From Trueperella sp. (GTDB lineage: Bacteria > Actinomycetota > Actinomycetes > Actinomycetales > Actinomycetaceae), in contig JAUNLU010000002.1 in assembly GCA_030532125.1 (NCBI GenBank), positions 117,907-181,906 on the forward strand: a stretch of DNA of 64,000 nucleotides, given 5' to 3'. Shown here piece after piece: positions 8,312 to 17,445 of the stretch. The notes beneath the pieces are model-generated. The model had not been told where the DNA came from. It did not search any database and was given only the letters and a program-made list of their open reading frames with translations. A program made the translations under genes and the position numbers. Position 1 is the stretch's first letter. Each line of letters opens with the position of its first letter.

Positions 8312-10444
8312 GTGGTAAATAACCGTCAGGAAGAATACACAGCGCGCCATCTATCCGTATTAGAGGGCTTAGAAGCGGTAAGAAAGCGCCCTGGCATGTA
8401 TATCGGCTCCACCGATTCCCGGGGTCTGATGCACTGCTTGTGGGAAATTATTGACAACTCGGTAGACGAAGCTACCGCTGGTTTTGCTAGCAAAATTGCC
8501 GTAACGCTTTTTCCTGATGGCTCAGTAGAGGTAGTAGACGACGGGCGTGGCATCCCAGTAGACGAGGTGCCTGGAACGGGTGCCTCCGGTATTGAAGTGG
8601 TCTATACCAAGTTGCACGCCGGCGGGAAATTTGACGGCTCGATGTACAGTACCGCAGGCGGTCTCCATGGCGTAGGCGCTTCAGTGGTCAATGCCCTCTC
8701 CCAGCGACTCGACGTGGCAGTCGACCGCGAGGGAAAAACTTGGTTGATGAGTTTCCGCCGCGGTGAACCGGGCATTTTCCAAGACGGTACAGCTGGGCCC
8801 AAGCCGGATAACCCATTCACTCCGTTTACGGACTCCTCCGAACTGCGCATCGGTGGAAAAGTCGCGAAAAAACAGACCGGCACCCGAGTGCGCTACTGGG
8901 CTGATCCGCAAGTTTTCCCAGCAGATGTGCAATTTGATTTTGACTGGCTGATTGAGCGGGTGCGGGAAAAGGCCTTTTTGGTGCCGGGTCTGGAAATCAC
9001 CGTGCGCGATGAGCGCGGCGCTGCCGGCAGCGGCGGAGATGATGCCCCGGTAGAGCAGGTATTTAAGTACGACGGCGGCACAGTGGACTTTGTCGACTTT
9101 TTGGCTACTGATGTGTCGGTTACCCACACTATGCAGCTGCGGGGGGAGGGAAATTTCACTGAGACTATCCAGGTATTAGACAAGCGCAGCGGTCACTTAA
9201 AGCCCAAAGAAGTACAGCGAACTTGTGAAGTTGATATTGCGCTGCGCTGGGGGCAGGGCTACGACACTCAAACAGAGTCATTCGTGAATATCATCGCCAC
9301 TCCCAAAGGCGGCACCCATGTGGCGGGCTTTGAGCAGGGGCTGGTAAAAGCAATTCGGGCGCAGATTGAAAGCAAATCACGCCAGCTCAAAGTAACTGCA
9401 CGTGACCCGCGGATTGAAAAAGACGATATTTTGGCTGGGATGACGGCGGTAGTTGCGGTACGTCTGCCAGAACCACAGTTTGAAGGCCAGACCAAAGAAG
9501 TATTAGGTACTGCCCCGGTAAGGCAGATCGTCTCGCGGGTAGTAGAAACTGAAATAACCAAAATACTTACGTCGCGAAATCGGGATCAGCGCACTGAAAC
9601 TTCTCGACTGCTCGAAAAAATTGTGGCGGAGATGCGCGCTCGAGTTGCTGCCCGCACCCAAAAGGAAATTTCGCGTCGGAAAAATGCGCTGGAAACTTCG
9701 GCGTTACCAGCAAAATTAGCTGATTGCCGCACTGAAGATATCGCACGCGCTGAGTTATTTATTGTGGAGGGTGACTCGGCTCTCGGCACCGCTAAACTGG
9801 CACGGAATGCGGAATTCCAGGCGTTGCTCCCTATTCGCGGCAAAATCCTCAATGTGCAGAAAGCTTCCCCTGCGGAGATCTTAAAGAATCGCGAAGTTTC
9901 TTCCATTATCCAGGTGGTAGGAGCAGGTTCCGGGCGCAGCTTTGATCTGGACGCTGCTCGATACGGAAAAATAATTTTCATGACGGATGCGGATGTAGAC
10001 GGCGCCCATATCAGAACGTTGTTGCTCACCTTATTCTTCCGCTATATGCGCCCCCTAGTGGAAGCGGGTCGGGTCTACGCAGCCGTGCCGCCGTTGCACC
10101 GGATCGAAGTTGCCGGTAAAGGCGCGCGCAAAGGGCAATATATCTACACCTACTCGGATGCCCAGCTGCACGCCGAACTTAAGAAACTGGCACGAGCTGG
10201 TCAAAGCTACAAAGAACCAATACAGCGCTACAAGGGTCTGGGGGAGATGGACGCCGATCAGCTGGCAGAAACTACGATGAACCCGGAAAAACGCACGTTG
10301 CGCCGTCTTTCGCTGGCTGATGAAGCTGCTCTGCAAACCGCAGAACAAACTTTCGATTTGTTGATGGGAAACGAAGTGGCGCCGCGGCGGGAGTTCATCG
10401 TGGCTGGCGCCCAGGACATTTCCCGAGAACAGATTGATGCCTGA
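8312..10444 (+). CDS. parE: DNA topoisomerase IV subunit B (ParE-type)
   Basis: The 710-residue ATPase subunit of a type IIA topoisomerase supplies ATP-driven strand passage for decatenation. The GHKL ATP-binding domain shows EIIDNSVDEA, DDGRGIPV and GGLHGVGASVVNALS. A transducer domain follows. The TOPRIM domain has LFIVEGDSALGTAK and MTDADVDGAHI, with the metal-binding Asp pair. The C-terminus carries KRYKGLGEMDADQL-like sequence (YKGLGEMDADQL). The EGDSALGTAK form, instead of EGDSAGGSAK of GyrB, is typical of actinobacterial ParE-like proteins. I prefer GTG 8312 because TAATAT sits six bases upstream; TTG 8306 is an alternative. The partner subunit is the convergent gene ending at 11518, with a GNAT gene between them. 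Confidence 0.9.
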   Translation: MVNNRQEEYTARHLSVLEGLEAVRKRPGMYIGSTDSRGLMHCLWEIIDNSVDEATAGFASKIAVTLFPDGSVEVVDDGRGIPVDEVPGTGASGIEVVYTKLHAGGKFDGSMYSTAGGLHGVGASVVNALSQRLDVAVDREGKTWLMSFRRGEPGIFQDGTAGPKPDNPFTPFTDSSELRIGGKVAKKQTGTRVRYWADPQVFPADVQFDFDWLIERVREKAFLVPGLEITVRDERGAAGSGGDDAPVEQVFKYDGGTVDFVDFLATDVSVTHTMQLRGEGNFTETIQVLDKRSGHLKPKEVQRTCEVDIALRWGQGYDTQTESFVNIIATPKGGTHVAGFEQGLVKAIRAQIESKSRQLKVTARDPRIEKDDILAGMTAVVAVRLPEPQFEGQTKEVLGTAPVRQIVSRVVETEITKILTSRNRDQRTETSRLLEKIVAEMRARVAARTQKEISRRKNALETSALPAKLADCRTEDIARAELFIVEGDSALGTAKLARNAEFQALLPIRGKILNVQKASPAEILKNREVSSIIQVVGAGSGRSFDLDAARYGKIIFMTDADVDGAHIRTLLLTLFFRYMRPLVEAGRVYAAVPPLHRIEVAGKGARKGQYIYTYSDAQLHAELKKLARAGQSYKEPIQRYKGLGEMDADQLAETTMNPEKRTLRRLSLADEAALQTAEQTFDLLMGNEVAPRREFIVAGAQDISREQIDA

Positions 10445-10507
10445 GCCTAAGACTGAGTAGGTTAGGTACACTATCGGTATGTGTTATCCCAAACCAGTTA
10501 GGGCAGC

Positions 10508-11479
10508 ATGAGTGCAAAGAAATGGTCATGGCGTGCGCTAACTGCTGCCGACGTGCCGCTGGTTTACGGATTAATCTGTGAAATCGAAGCAGCTGACGAA
10601 GCACCCGTGCGCACCAGCCGCAACGAAGTGTATTCGTATTTTTCGCCGTCGCATATCTGGCGCGCCCAAGGTGCTTGGGTAGGCGAAGAGCTTATTGCAT
10701 TCGGGTTGGCTCGGGTACCTCGAGACGGCTATGCCACCTCACCAATCACCCTTTCTGGTGGGGTGAGCACTGCTTGGCGGCTGCTAGGTCTGGGCTCAGA
10801 ACTGATGAATCGCCAGCTTGAAGCTGCACAAAATGTGGCAGCCGATGCCCAGATTACTGACCCGCGCGTGATTCTGTATGTCGAAAGCGGCGAGGAAGAT
10901 CTGCGTAATATCGCCCAACTCCTCGATTTCACGCAGCTAACTAGCTTTGTGCAGTTGCGCCGGGAATTGCATTCGGTTGAGGAATTGGCTCAGCCCTCGC
11001 AATATATTTCGGTTGCTCCAGTTTCATCAGACTGGGTGGAACAAATGCGCAAGGCACACAATAGGGTGCTCTCTGATTTGCCTACCTGGTCCAAGATGGA
11101 CGCAGATGCTTGGGATTCTTTCCTAAACACACTGGAAAAAGATTGGTGTTTCGTAGCTATCGACAACTTTGGCGATCGCCCGCGACTAGCCGGATATCTA
11201 TTAGCTTCCCGCTATGAGTCACCTGATGAATCCGAGCCCACTCTTGAAGGCTATGTAGAAGAAATCGTAGTTTTGCCAGAGTGGCGTGGAAAACGGGTTT
11301 CTACCGGGATGCTATCGACGGCGATAAATGCCATGGCGAAATCCGATGTGGACTATATCGGAATCGATATCACTATCCCGCCTGGAGTGGACATCGAAGA
11401 CAGCGAACAAGTAGTTATGTTTGAACACTTCGGATTTGTCCGAGTGGCTGAAACTCTGATTTTGGGGCGCGATCTGTAG
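10508..11479 (+). CDS. Tandem GNAT-fold N-acetyltransferase
   Basis: This 323-residue protein looks like two GNAT domains in a row. The C-terminal one is clear: VEEIVVLPEWRGKRVSTGML matches motif A (V-x-P-x-x-R-G-x-x-x-G), which binds acetyl-CoA, and it is followed by a beta strand and GFVRVAETL. The N-terminal half (about 1-150) has the fold's order but a degenerate CoA loop (STAWRLLGLGSELM). Mycothiol synthase MshD has the same two-domain plan, but specific similarity is not evident, so I do not assign that function. AGGG lies a few bases before the ATG. It sits between the topoisomerase genes, 63 bp after parE, and may be read through from it. Substrate is unknown. Confidence 0.72.
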   Translation: MSAKKWSWRALTAADVPLVYGLICEIEAADEAPVRTSRNEVYSYFSPSHIWRAQGAWVGEELIAFGLARVPRDGYATSPITLSGGVSTAWRLLGLGSELMNRQLEAAQNVAADAQITDPRVILYVESGEEDLRNIAQLLDFTQLTSFVQLRRELHSVEELAQPSQYISVAPVSSDWVEQMRKAHNRVLSDLPTWSKMDADAWDSFLNTLEKDWCFVAIDNFGDRPRLAGYLLASRYESPDESEPTLEGYVEEIVVLPEWRGKRVSTGMLSTAINAMAKSDVDYIGIDITIPPGVDIEDSEQVVMFEHFGFVRVAETLILGRDL

Positions 11480-11517
11480 CTAACTGGCTGCAAAATAACT
11501 GCTGGCGAAGTCCTAAA

Positions 11518-13926
11518 CTAGCTAGCGTAAACAATCGTGGTTGGTAGCGCAGTGCCGGAAGCGTCGCGGCGTTCATCCGGTTCGGGTAACTGCATTGCTT
11601 GCCCCCGCGGCCCAATAGCGCGTGGCGGTAGGTTAGTGATCCAGGCACCAGTCAGGCAATCTTCCCCGCGCAAGAATCGCTGGGAGCGCACCCCCATAGT
11701 GCCGCGGCCTTTAGCCGGATAACGGTCCAGGGGAGTGACTTTAACGGAACCAGGCACAGTTCCTGGTAGGGCATTGGCGGGACCGGCCACAGTTACTACG
11801 CCATGTGCGGAGATATCGTCTGCAGCCACTACTCCCAACGCAATAACCCGGGCGCCCTCAGTGTTCATACCCGCAATGCCTTGCCCAGTTCGCCCCTGTG
11901 GCCGCACCGTGTCGGCGGCAAATCGCAGTAACTGGGCAGTATCTGAAATCAGCACGAGTACGGTGTCATCCGGAGCCAGCGCAGCTCCAACTACTGTGTC
12001 GCCGTCGGCAAGTCTAATAACTTCAATTTGCCCAGATGCGGGTGCCTTTTCTGGTTTTAGGCGCTTTATTTTGCCTTGTGCGGTGGCAATAGCGAGGGGC
12101 ACCGGCATATCCTCGAGCGGCACCAGGGTAACTACCTTGGCATCTTTGCTGAGCAATACCAGCTGCGCAATATCAGCGCCCGCAGCTAAACTCGGTGCCC
12201 CCTGGGTTTGTGGAATAGCTGGCACATCCACCACAGCCAGGCGCGAGACAGTGCCATCAGAGGCTAATACGCCGATTTCGGAAAGATTAGTGGTTTTAAC
12301 TGCGGTAACGATTGCATCATGGGGGCTGCGCGGTCCAGTATGGGCTGGTGGCTCATCTCCGACGATGCGCACCACCCGCCCAGTGCCCGAAAGTAGTACC
12401 CAACAGGGATCATCTTCCACTTTCAAACTCTTGGTAGCTGGCGCTGCCACCGCATCTGCCTCCAATAAAACGGTGCGGCGCGGGGTGGCAAATTGCTGTG
12501 AGATCTCAGCTAATTCTGCCGAAACCAGTTCGCGCAATCGAGCGGGAGAGTCGAGAATAGCGCGCAGCTGCGCGATTTTTTCTTCTAGGTCGTTCTTTTC
12601 AGCTTCCAGTTCGATCTGGGAGAACTTAGTTAGACGCCGTAGCCGCAGCTCAAGGATATAGTCAGCTTGGGCTTGGGTGAGGTCAAATACCAGCATTAAG
12701 CGATCTCGAGCAGTTGGGGTGTCTTCAGAGGAACGAATAACTGCGATTACTTCGTCAATATTCAGCACCGCAATCAGCAAACCAGCTACCAGGTGTAGCC
12801 GTTCCTCGGCTTTGCGGAGCCGGAATTTGGAGCGGCGTTCAGTTACTGCTATCCGGTGATCTAAAAATACTTGTAGTAGTTCTTTAAGCCCCAGAGTGCG
12901 CGGTTCGCCATCCACCAATGCCACATTATTGATGCCAAAAGAGTCTTCTAGTGGGGTTTGCTGATACAACTGCGCCAGCACTGCTTCAGCGTTGAAAGAA
13001 TTCTTCACTTCCACTAGTAGCCGCGTGCCGTGATGCCGGTCAGTCAGATTCTGCACCCCGGAGATACCTTGTAGTTTCTTGGACTGTACGCCAGCTTTGA
13101 TCCGCTCAATGATTTTCTCCGGGCCAACTAGGTAGGGCAGCTCAGTGAAAATTATTCCTTTGCGCCGAGCGGAGATATTTTCGATATGGGCATTGGCGCG
13201 AGTTCGGAAAATACCGCGCCCCGTTTCATAAGCTTCGCGGATCCCATCTAGCCCCACAATTCTGCCGCCCTCCGGCAGGTCCGGCCCGGGGATAAACCGC
13301 ATCAGTTCGTCCAGTTCTGCGGTGGGATTGTCTAGCAAGAAACGCGCTCCGGCAATAACTTCTCCGAGGTTATGCGGGGCCATATTGGTGGCCATACCGA
13401 CCGCAATACCTGCAGCCCCGTTAACTAATAGATTGGGGATAGCAGCCGGCAGCACTTCCGGTTGATCGTAGGTGTTGTCGTAATTGGGCACCATATCTAC
13501 GACGTCTTCATCTAGGGAAGCAGTCATTGCTAACGCTGCTGGTGCCATGCGCACTTCGGTATAGCGTGGAGCTGCCGGACCGTCGTCTAAGGAACCAAAA
13601 TTGCCGTGCCCGTCTACCATTGGCACGCGCATAGTAAAGGGCTGGGCGAGGCGCACCATAGCGTCATAGATAGCAGTATCGCCGTGTGGGTGGAGGCGTC
13701 CCATCACGTCCCCCACCACTCGGGAAGATTTCACATGGGCTTTATCAGGGCGCAGCCCCATTTGATCCATCTGGAACAAAATGCGCCGCTGTACTGGTTT
13801 TAACCCGTCACGCGCATCTGGCAGGGCGCGCGCATAAATTACTGAGTAGGAGTACTCCAAAAAAGACGTCCGCATTTCTTGCGAGACGTCGATATCTTCG
13901 ATCTTTTCTACAGTTCGGGTAACCAC
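11518..13926 (-). CDS. parC: DNA topoisomerase IV subunit A (ParC-type)
   Basis: This is the breakage-reunion subunit of the type IIA topoisomerase. The family core begins at IDVSQEMRTSFLEYSYSVIY and runs through ALPDARDGLKPVQRRIL. The winged-helix QRDR has HPHGDTAIYDAMVRLAQ; the quinolone-contact position is Thr84 with Asp88. The active-site tyrosine is in APRYTEVRM (Tyr122). A coiled-coil gate follows (about 370-460), then a six-bladed C-terminal beta-pinwheel. The frame is open to 14034, but I start at GTG 13926 because GATAAT lies exactly six bases upstream and no ribosome site exists; this gives 802 residues. GTG 13950 is an alternative. It converges with the GNAT gene and is divergent from the phosphodiesterase gene. 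Confidence 0.88.
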   Translation of the reverse strand: MVTRTVEKIEDIDVSQEMRTSFLEYSYSVIYARALPDARDGLKPVQRRILFQMDQMGLRPDKAHVKSSRVVGDVMGRLHPHGDTAIYDAMVRLAQPFTMRVPMVDGHGNFGSLDDGPAAPRYTEVRMAPAALAMTASLDEDVVDMVPNYDNTYDQPEVLPAAIPNLLVNGAAGIAVGMATNMAPHNLGEVIAGARFLLDNPTAELDELMRFIPGPDLPEGGRIVGLDGIREAYETGRGIFRTRANAHIENISARRKGIIFTELPYLVGPEKIIERIKAGVQSKKLQGISGVQNLTDRHHGTRLLVEVKNSFNAEAVLAQLYQQTPLEDSFGINNVALVDGEPRTLGLKELLQVFLDHRIAVTERRSKFRLRKAEERLHLVAGLLIAVLNIDEVIAVIRSSEDTPTARDRLMLVFDLTQAQADYILELRLRRLTKFSQIELEAEKNDLEEKIAQLRAILDSPARLRELVSAELAEISQQFATPRRTVLLEADAVAAPATKSLKVEDDPCWVLLSGTGRVVRIVGDEPPAHTGPRSPHDAIVTAVKTTNLSEIGVLASDGTVSRLAVVDVPAIPQTQGAPSLAAGADIAQLVLLSKDAKVVTLVPLEDMPVPLAIATAQGKIKRLKPEKAPASGQIEVIRLADGDTVVGAALAPDDTVLVLISDTAQLLRFAADTVRPQGRTGQGIAGMNTEGARVIALGVVAADDISAHGVVTVAGPANALPGTVPGSVKVTPLDRYPAKGRGTMGVRSQRFLRGEDCLTGAWITNLPPRAIGPRGQAMQLPEPDERRDASGTALPTTIVYAS

Positions 13927-13932
13927 CTTCCA

Positions 13933-13938
13933 ATTATC
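13933..13938 (-). promoter_or_regulatory. Possible leaderless -10 element of parC
   Basis: GATAAT on the minus strand is six bases before GTG 13926. It matches the spacing at parE, rel and other genes here, though its first base departs from the TANNNT pattern. Confidence 0.35.
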
Positions 13939-14054
13939 GGGGGTAGCCACAGATTTTGCTGAGATGGCGCGCCAAAAAAGCCGTGAGCTTGCTGATAGTC
14001 GGGCGGGAAAGCGCGCTAAGCTATAGAAAAACACGAGCTAGTTGGGGGAGTGTA

Positions 14055-15218
14055 GTGCACGGAGCTGTGTTGCCGCGTCCGGGAGGGATAGCTGATATTT
14101 TGCCAGCTGCTATGCGAGCAACTGGGTTAACTCCTAGTCCGTTAGCGCTGCCAGATCAGCAGTTGATGCCTGGCAGGGCACCCGATTGGAACGACGGCGA
14201 GCGGCTGGAGCTGCTGTCTTTTCCAGCTGCCGCCCGCGCGTGTGTCGTGTTAGTGGATGGATTGGGAATCAACCAACTGCGCGCTCGACGCGGTCACATT
14301 CCACATATTCGATCGCTAGGGCTGGACGACGCCATCACCACTGTGGCACCTTCCACCACTGCTGCTGGGATAACTAGCTTTGCCACCGGGCAGCTCCCCG
14401 GACGCACCGGGATGGCCGGTTATGCCCTGCGCGTGCCGGGCACAGCAAAAACTTTCTCGCTTATCGCTTGGGACGATCCCGCAGTGCAGCCGGAACAGTG
14501 GCAGACCGTGCCCACTTTCTTTGAACGGTTACCGGCATCTGCTGCACGTATCATCCAGCCGCAGAAATTCGTGGATTCGGGGCTCACCTTAGCTGCCTTG
14601 CGCGGGGCAACTACTAGGGTTGCCGAAACACTGCCAGATCGAGTCAGTGCTGCAGTATCCGAACTGCGGGGGGAGACCAAACTGGTTTACCTCTATTGGG
14701 GAGATCTGGACTCGATCGGGCATAAATACGGGTGGCAGTCCGAGAAATGGACGGCAGCGTTAGAAACTTTCGACGCTGAATTTGGCCGGTTGTTGCGCCA
14801 GGTCCCGCCAGAGACCCTAGTGATCCTCACGGCCGACCACGGCATGGTTGATGTTACGGAACGGATCGATATTGCCCATAACCCAGCTCTAACTGCTGGT
14901 GTAGATTGTGTGGCTGGGGAATCGCGCGCTGTGCACCTTTACACCGATCATCCCCAAGAAGTGGCGGCGCGCTGGCAGCAGGAGCTGGGCGAAAAAGTGT
15001 GGGTGATGGAAACTGATCAGGCAATTGCGCGCGGTATTTTTGGTCCCACTACCGGGATCACTCGCCAGCGTATCGGGAGCGTATTAGCCTTTGCCCAAGG
15101 CACCACCGCAATAGTAGATTCCCGGTATCAGAGCGAAAAAGCGATAAATCTTATCGGCGTACACGGTTCACTCACTGCAGCGGAGATGGAAATTCCGTGT
15201 GTAGTTACTCGCACCTGA
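14055..15218 (+). CDS. Alkaline phosphatase superfamily phosphodiesterase / nucleotide pyrophosphatase
   Basis: The 387-residue protein belongs to the type I phosphodiesterase/nucleotide pyrophosphatase branch of the alkaline phosphatase superfamily. Metal ligands are visible in VVLVDGLGINQL (Asp), in YWGDLDSIGHKYG (Asp, His), in ILTADHGMVDV (Asp, His) and in DIAHNP (His). The nucleophile is the threonine of APSTTAAGI. No signal peptide is seen, so it probably acts in the cytoplasm. The frame opens at 13956, but GTG 14055 is preceded by GGGGGAG at 14044-14050, so I choose it. Its stop abuts the stop of sepH on the other strand with no base between them. The same neighbourhood (phosphodiesterase next to sepH) recurs in actinobacteria. 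The physiological substrate is not known. Confidence 0.82.
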   Translation: MHGAVLPRPGGIADILPAAMRATGLTPSPLALPDQQLMPGRAPDWNDGERLELLSFPAAARACVVLVDGLGINQLRARRGHIPHIRSLGLDDAITTVAPSTTAAGITSFATGQLPGRTGMAGYALRVPGTAKTFSLIAWDDPAVQPEQWQTVPTFFERLPASAARIIQPQKFVDSGLTLAALRGATTRVAETLPDRVSAAVSELRGETKLVYLYWGDLDSIGHKYGWQSEKWTAALETFDAEFGRLLRQVPPETLVILTADHGMVDVTERIDIAHNPALTAGVDCVAGESRAVHLYTDHPQEVAARWQQELGEKVWVMETDQAIARGIFGPTTGITRQRIGSVLAFAQGTTAIVDSRYQSEKAINLIGVHGSLTAAEMEIPCVVTRT

Positions 15219-16247
15219 TCAGTCATCGTCTTCTTTGGTATAACCGAATACGATTTCGTCCCAAGACGGCATAGCCGGGCGATTTCGGCGTGGCTTTTTG
15301 GTGGCAGATTCCAGGTCTGTTGAGTCAGCCGGCATGCCGGGGAGTTCCTGCTGTCCAGCTAACTTGATATCTGCAGTGGTGATGGCGGGTAGATCCGCGC
15401 CGGTAACATCAGTGAGAGCACTATCCTTGCTGGGGAAAGGCAAAATCTGGGCATCAGTGGCGGCATCTGGTTCGGAAACAGCGGGGTGTGCCCCGGCGAA
15501 TTCTGGCTCCAGCTCTAAATCTAGATCTGGCATCGGGCGGGCTTTGCCGCGCTGTTCATCCAAATCCGCCAATAGTTGGTCGATATTTGGCGTGCCTGCA
15601 GACGCCGGTTGGGCATCTAGCGCGGTAATCTTCCGCTCCGGCTCAGCCGCGGGAGTGTTCAATGGTCGCCAGGGTTCAGTGGGATCCGGGAGCTGAGTTT
15701 CGGTGAGCCAAGTAGCTTCGTCATTCAGGGCCACTACCGTACGTGCCCGGGTGTCAATCTGCCATAAGGCAGTATTTTCTGCGTCTTTAGTTTCATAAGT
15801 TGCGGAAAGCGTCCAGGGCTCGCCGGCGTCCCGGTAGGAATCCCACTGGATTGAGTCAGCCGAGATTCCGCGCGAAATGAGCCGAGAGACCACTAGCTCT
15901 TCCAAAGTCATATCGCCGGCTTCTTTGCCTTGCCGGAAGGAACGCGCCAATTTAGCGGTGTACTGCCGCTCAGCAAAAATGGGGCTAGCTAGCCCGGCCA
16001 GTTGTGAGGCCGGCATTGCGGAGAGTTCCGCTACTTCTTCAATGCTTAGCCCGGCCCGGAAGTGGGCTTGTATTTCTTTAGGGGTGATTGGGCGCGGACC
16101 AGCACTGACTTCATCAGGAGTGAGATCTGTGCGCAACGCGGCTCGTAAATCTGCAGTAATGGGGAGTAAGTAACGGTTGCCGTCGGCGTCGTTGAGGCTG
16201 AGCTTGTCGCCGTCCGGATGTAAACCCAATAATTCGAGCTGCGTCAT
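15219..16247 (-). CDS. sepH: Septation protein SepH (DUF3071)
   Basis: The 342-residue protein has the DUF3071 N-terminal region from MTQLELLGLHPDGDKLSL. This includes a helix-turn-helix-like segment (ITPKEIQAHFRAGLSIEEVAELS at about 54-76) and the charged ARSFRQGKEAGDMTLEELV stretch. The C-terminal half is low-complexity, acidic and proline-rich, ending in a basic patch (KKPRRNRPAMPSWDEI) and an acidic tail, as in SepH proteins. In Streptomyces and Mycobacterium SepH binds FtsZ and promotes its assembly at division septa. AGGAGG lies seven bases before the ATG. It faces the phosphodiesterase gene end to end and is divergent from the DUF4193 gene, a conserved actinobacterial arrangement. Confidence 0.85.
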   Translation of the reverse strand: MTQLELLGLHPDGDKLSLNDADGNRYLLPITADLRAALRTDLTPDEVSAGPRPITPKEIQAHFRAGLSIEEVAELSAMPASQLAGLASPIFAERQYTAKLARSFRQGKEAGDMTLEELVVSRLISRGISADSIQWDSYRDAGEPWTLSATYETKDAENTALWQIDTRARTVVALNDEATWLTETQLPDPTEPWRPLNTPAAEPERKITALDAQPASAGTPNIDQLLADLDEQRGKARPMPDLDLELEPEFAGAHPAVSEPDAATDAQILPFPSKDSALTDVTGADLPAITTADIKLAGQQELPGMPADSTDLESATKKPRRNRPAMPSWDEIVFGYTKEDDD

Positions 16248-16441
16248 AATTTCCTCCTAACCCTTAGACTGCCACCTGCGAGTGTGGAATTGCCCCATCT
16301 GAGCCGGTGTGTTCGCCATTTATGGAACAGGTGGTCTAGCCCAAAAACTGTATTTTTCCCCACTGGTCGAACAGCTGTTGTAATTCTGCGCCAGCTCTGA
16401 TAAGAAAGGCACGGACATACCCCGGTAGGGAAGGGAAAATT

Positions 16442-16741
16442 ATGGCAACTGATTACGATGCTCCTCGTAAACGAGACGAAGATCTAAAAGAAGACTCGCT
16501 GGAACAGCTAAAAGCCAGCCGCTCGGACCATCAGTCTTCGTCAGTTGATGAAGATGAAGTTGAAGCGGCGGAGGGCTTTGAACTTCCGGGAGCAGATCTG
16601 TCGAATGTGGAACTTACGGTGGCAGTAGTTCCAGCCCAGGAGGACGAATTCACTTGTTCGCAGTGTTTCTTGGTGCATCACCGTTCGCAGTTGGCCTATG
16701 AGGAAAACGGTTTGCCGGTCTGCTCCGAATGTGCATCCTAA
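16442..16741 (+). CDS. DUF4193 zinc-ribbon protein
   Basis: The 99-residue acidic protein has a variable N-terminus (KRDEDLKEDSLEQLK) and a C-terminal zinc ribbon with Cys72/Cys75 (FTCSQCF) and Cys94/Cys97 (PVCSECA). This is the DUF4193 family, found almost only in actinobacteria and often next to sepH and DUF3710. The acidic DEDE stretch is typical. The function is unknown; RNA-polymerase or ribosome association has been guessed for such small ribbons, but nothing here shows it. A purine-rich GGGAAGGGA precedes the ATG. It is the first gene of a run of four on the plus strand. Confidence 0.85.
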   Translation: MATDYDAPRKRDEDLKEDSLEQLKASRSDHQSSSVDEDEVEAAEGFELPGADLSNVELTVAVVPAQEDEFTCSQCFLVHHRSQLAYEENGLPVCSECAS

Positions 16742-16785
16742 CCGCCAACTAGTAGCTATGGTGGAGGGGAACAAAGGAGCACCAG

Positions 16786-17442
16786 ATGGCGTGGTTTTTC
16801 GGTAAGAAAAAAGAAATAGATCCGGAACCAACTGAACAGGAAGCAACTGAGCAAGTAGCTGATCCCGAACCAGCCGGCCCGGCTACTAGCGGGCCGTGGG
16901 ATGAAGCAGACCAGCCAGATAAGGCGGGGTTGCTCGATGCGGGCAGCTTATTGATTCCGCTTATCGCCGGCACCACCTTGCAGTTTTCGTTAGATGCCCG
17001 CACTAAACAGCCACTGGGCGTGGTTTTCCTGAAAAATGACTCTGCCCTGCAGGTGCAGGCGTTTGCAGCGCCCCGATCCGCTGGCATCTGGGACACGGTG
17101 CGGGTAGAAATGATGACGTCGATCGCTAAACAAGGCGGGTCGTCAACTGAACAAGAGGGGCCATTTGGCACTGAATTGCGTGCCCAAATGCCGGTGCCCA
17201 ATTCCAACAGTTTTGCGCCGCATCGGTTCATCGGGGTTGACGGTCCGCGCTGGCTATTGCGCGCCACAATCTACGGCCGAGCTGGTTCAGATGATCAAGC
17301 GGCCGCAGAGATGATCGAGATATTTAGAAAAATAGTGGTGGTGCGCGGGCAGAATCCTTATCCGCCGCGCGAGCTATTGCCGTTGGAGATCCCGCAACCC
17401 AGTAAAGCAGCTGCTGCCGGTGCTGATTCCAATCAGGGATAG
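16786..17442 (+). CDS. DUF3710 family protein
   Basis: The 218-residue protein starts with MAWFFGKKK, followed by an acidic, Pro/Glu-rich linker to about 45. The DUF3710 domain then runs from DAGSLLIPLIAGTTLQ through GVDGPRWLLRATIYGRA to PREPLPL-like PPRELLPLEIP. The family is conserved in actinobacteria and has no established function. In Mycobacterium and Streptomyces the gene usually follows dut. Here dut and DUF3093 are absent, and DUF4193 sits directly upstream with a 44-bp gap. The next gene begins three bases after its stop, so cotranscription is near certain. Confidence 0.85.
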   Translation: MAWFFGKKKEIDPEPTEQEATEQVADPEPAGPATSGPWDEADQPDKAGLLDAGSLLIPLIAGTTLQFSLDARTKQPLGVVFLKNDSALQVQAFAAPRSAGIWDTVRVEMMTSIAKQGGSSTEQEGPFGTELRAQMPVPNSNSFAPHRFIGVDGPRWLLRATIYGRAGSDDQAAAEMIEIFRKIVVVRGQNPYPPRELLPLEIPQPSKAAAAGADSNQG

Positions 17443-17445
17443 CCG

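Noticed and set aside
10508-11479. Mycothiol synthase (mshD) for the tandem GNAT protein
   Set aside because: The two-domain layout fits, but no specific MshD motif is evident and no other mycothiol gene is in the window.
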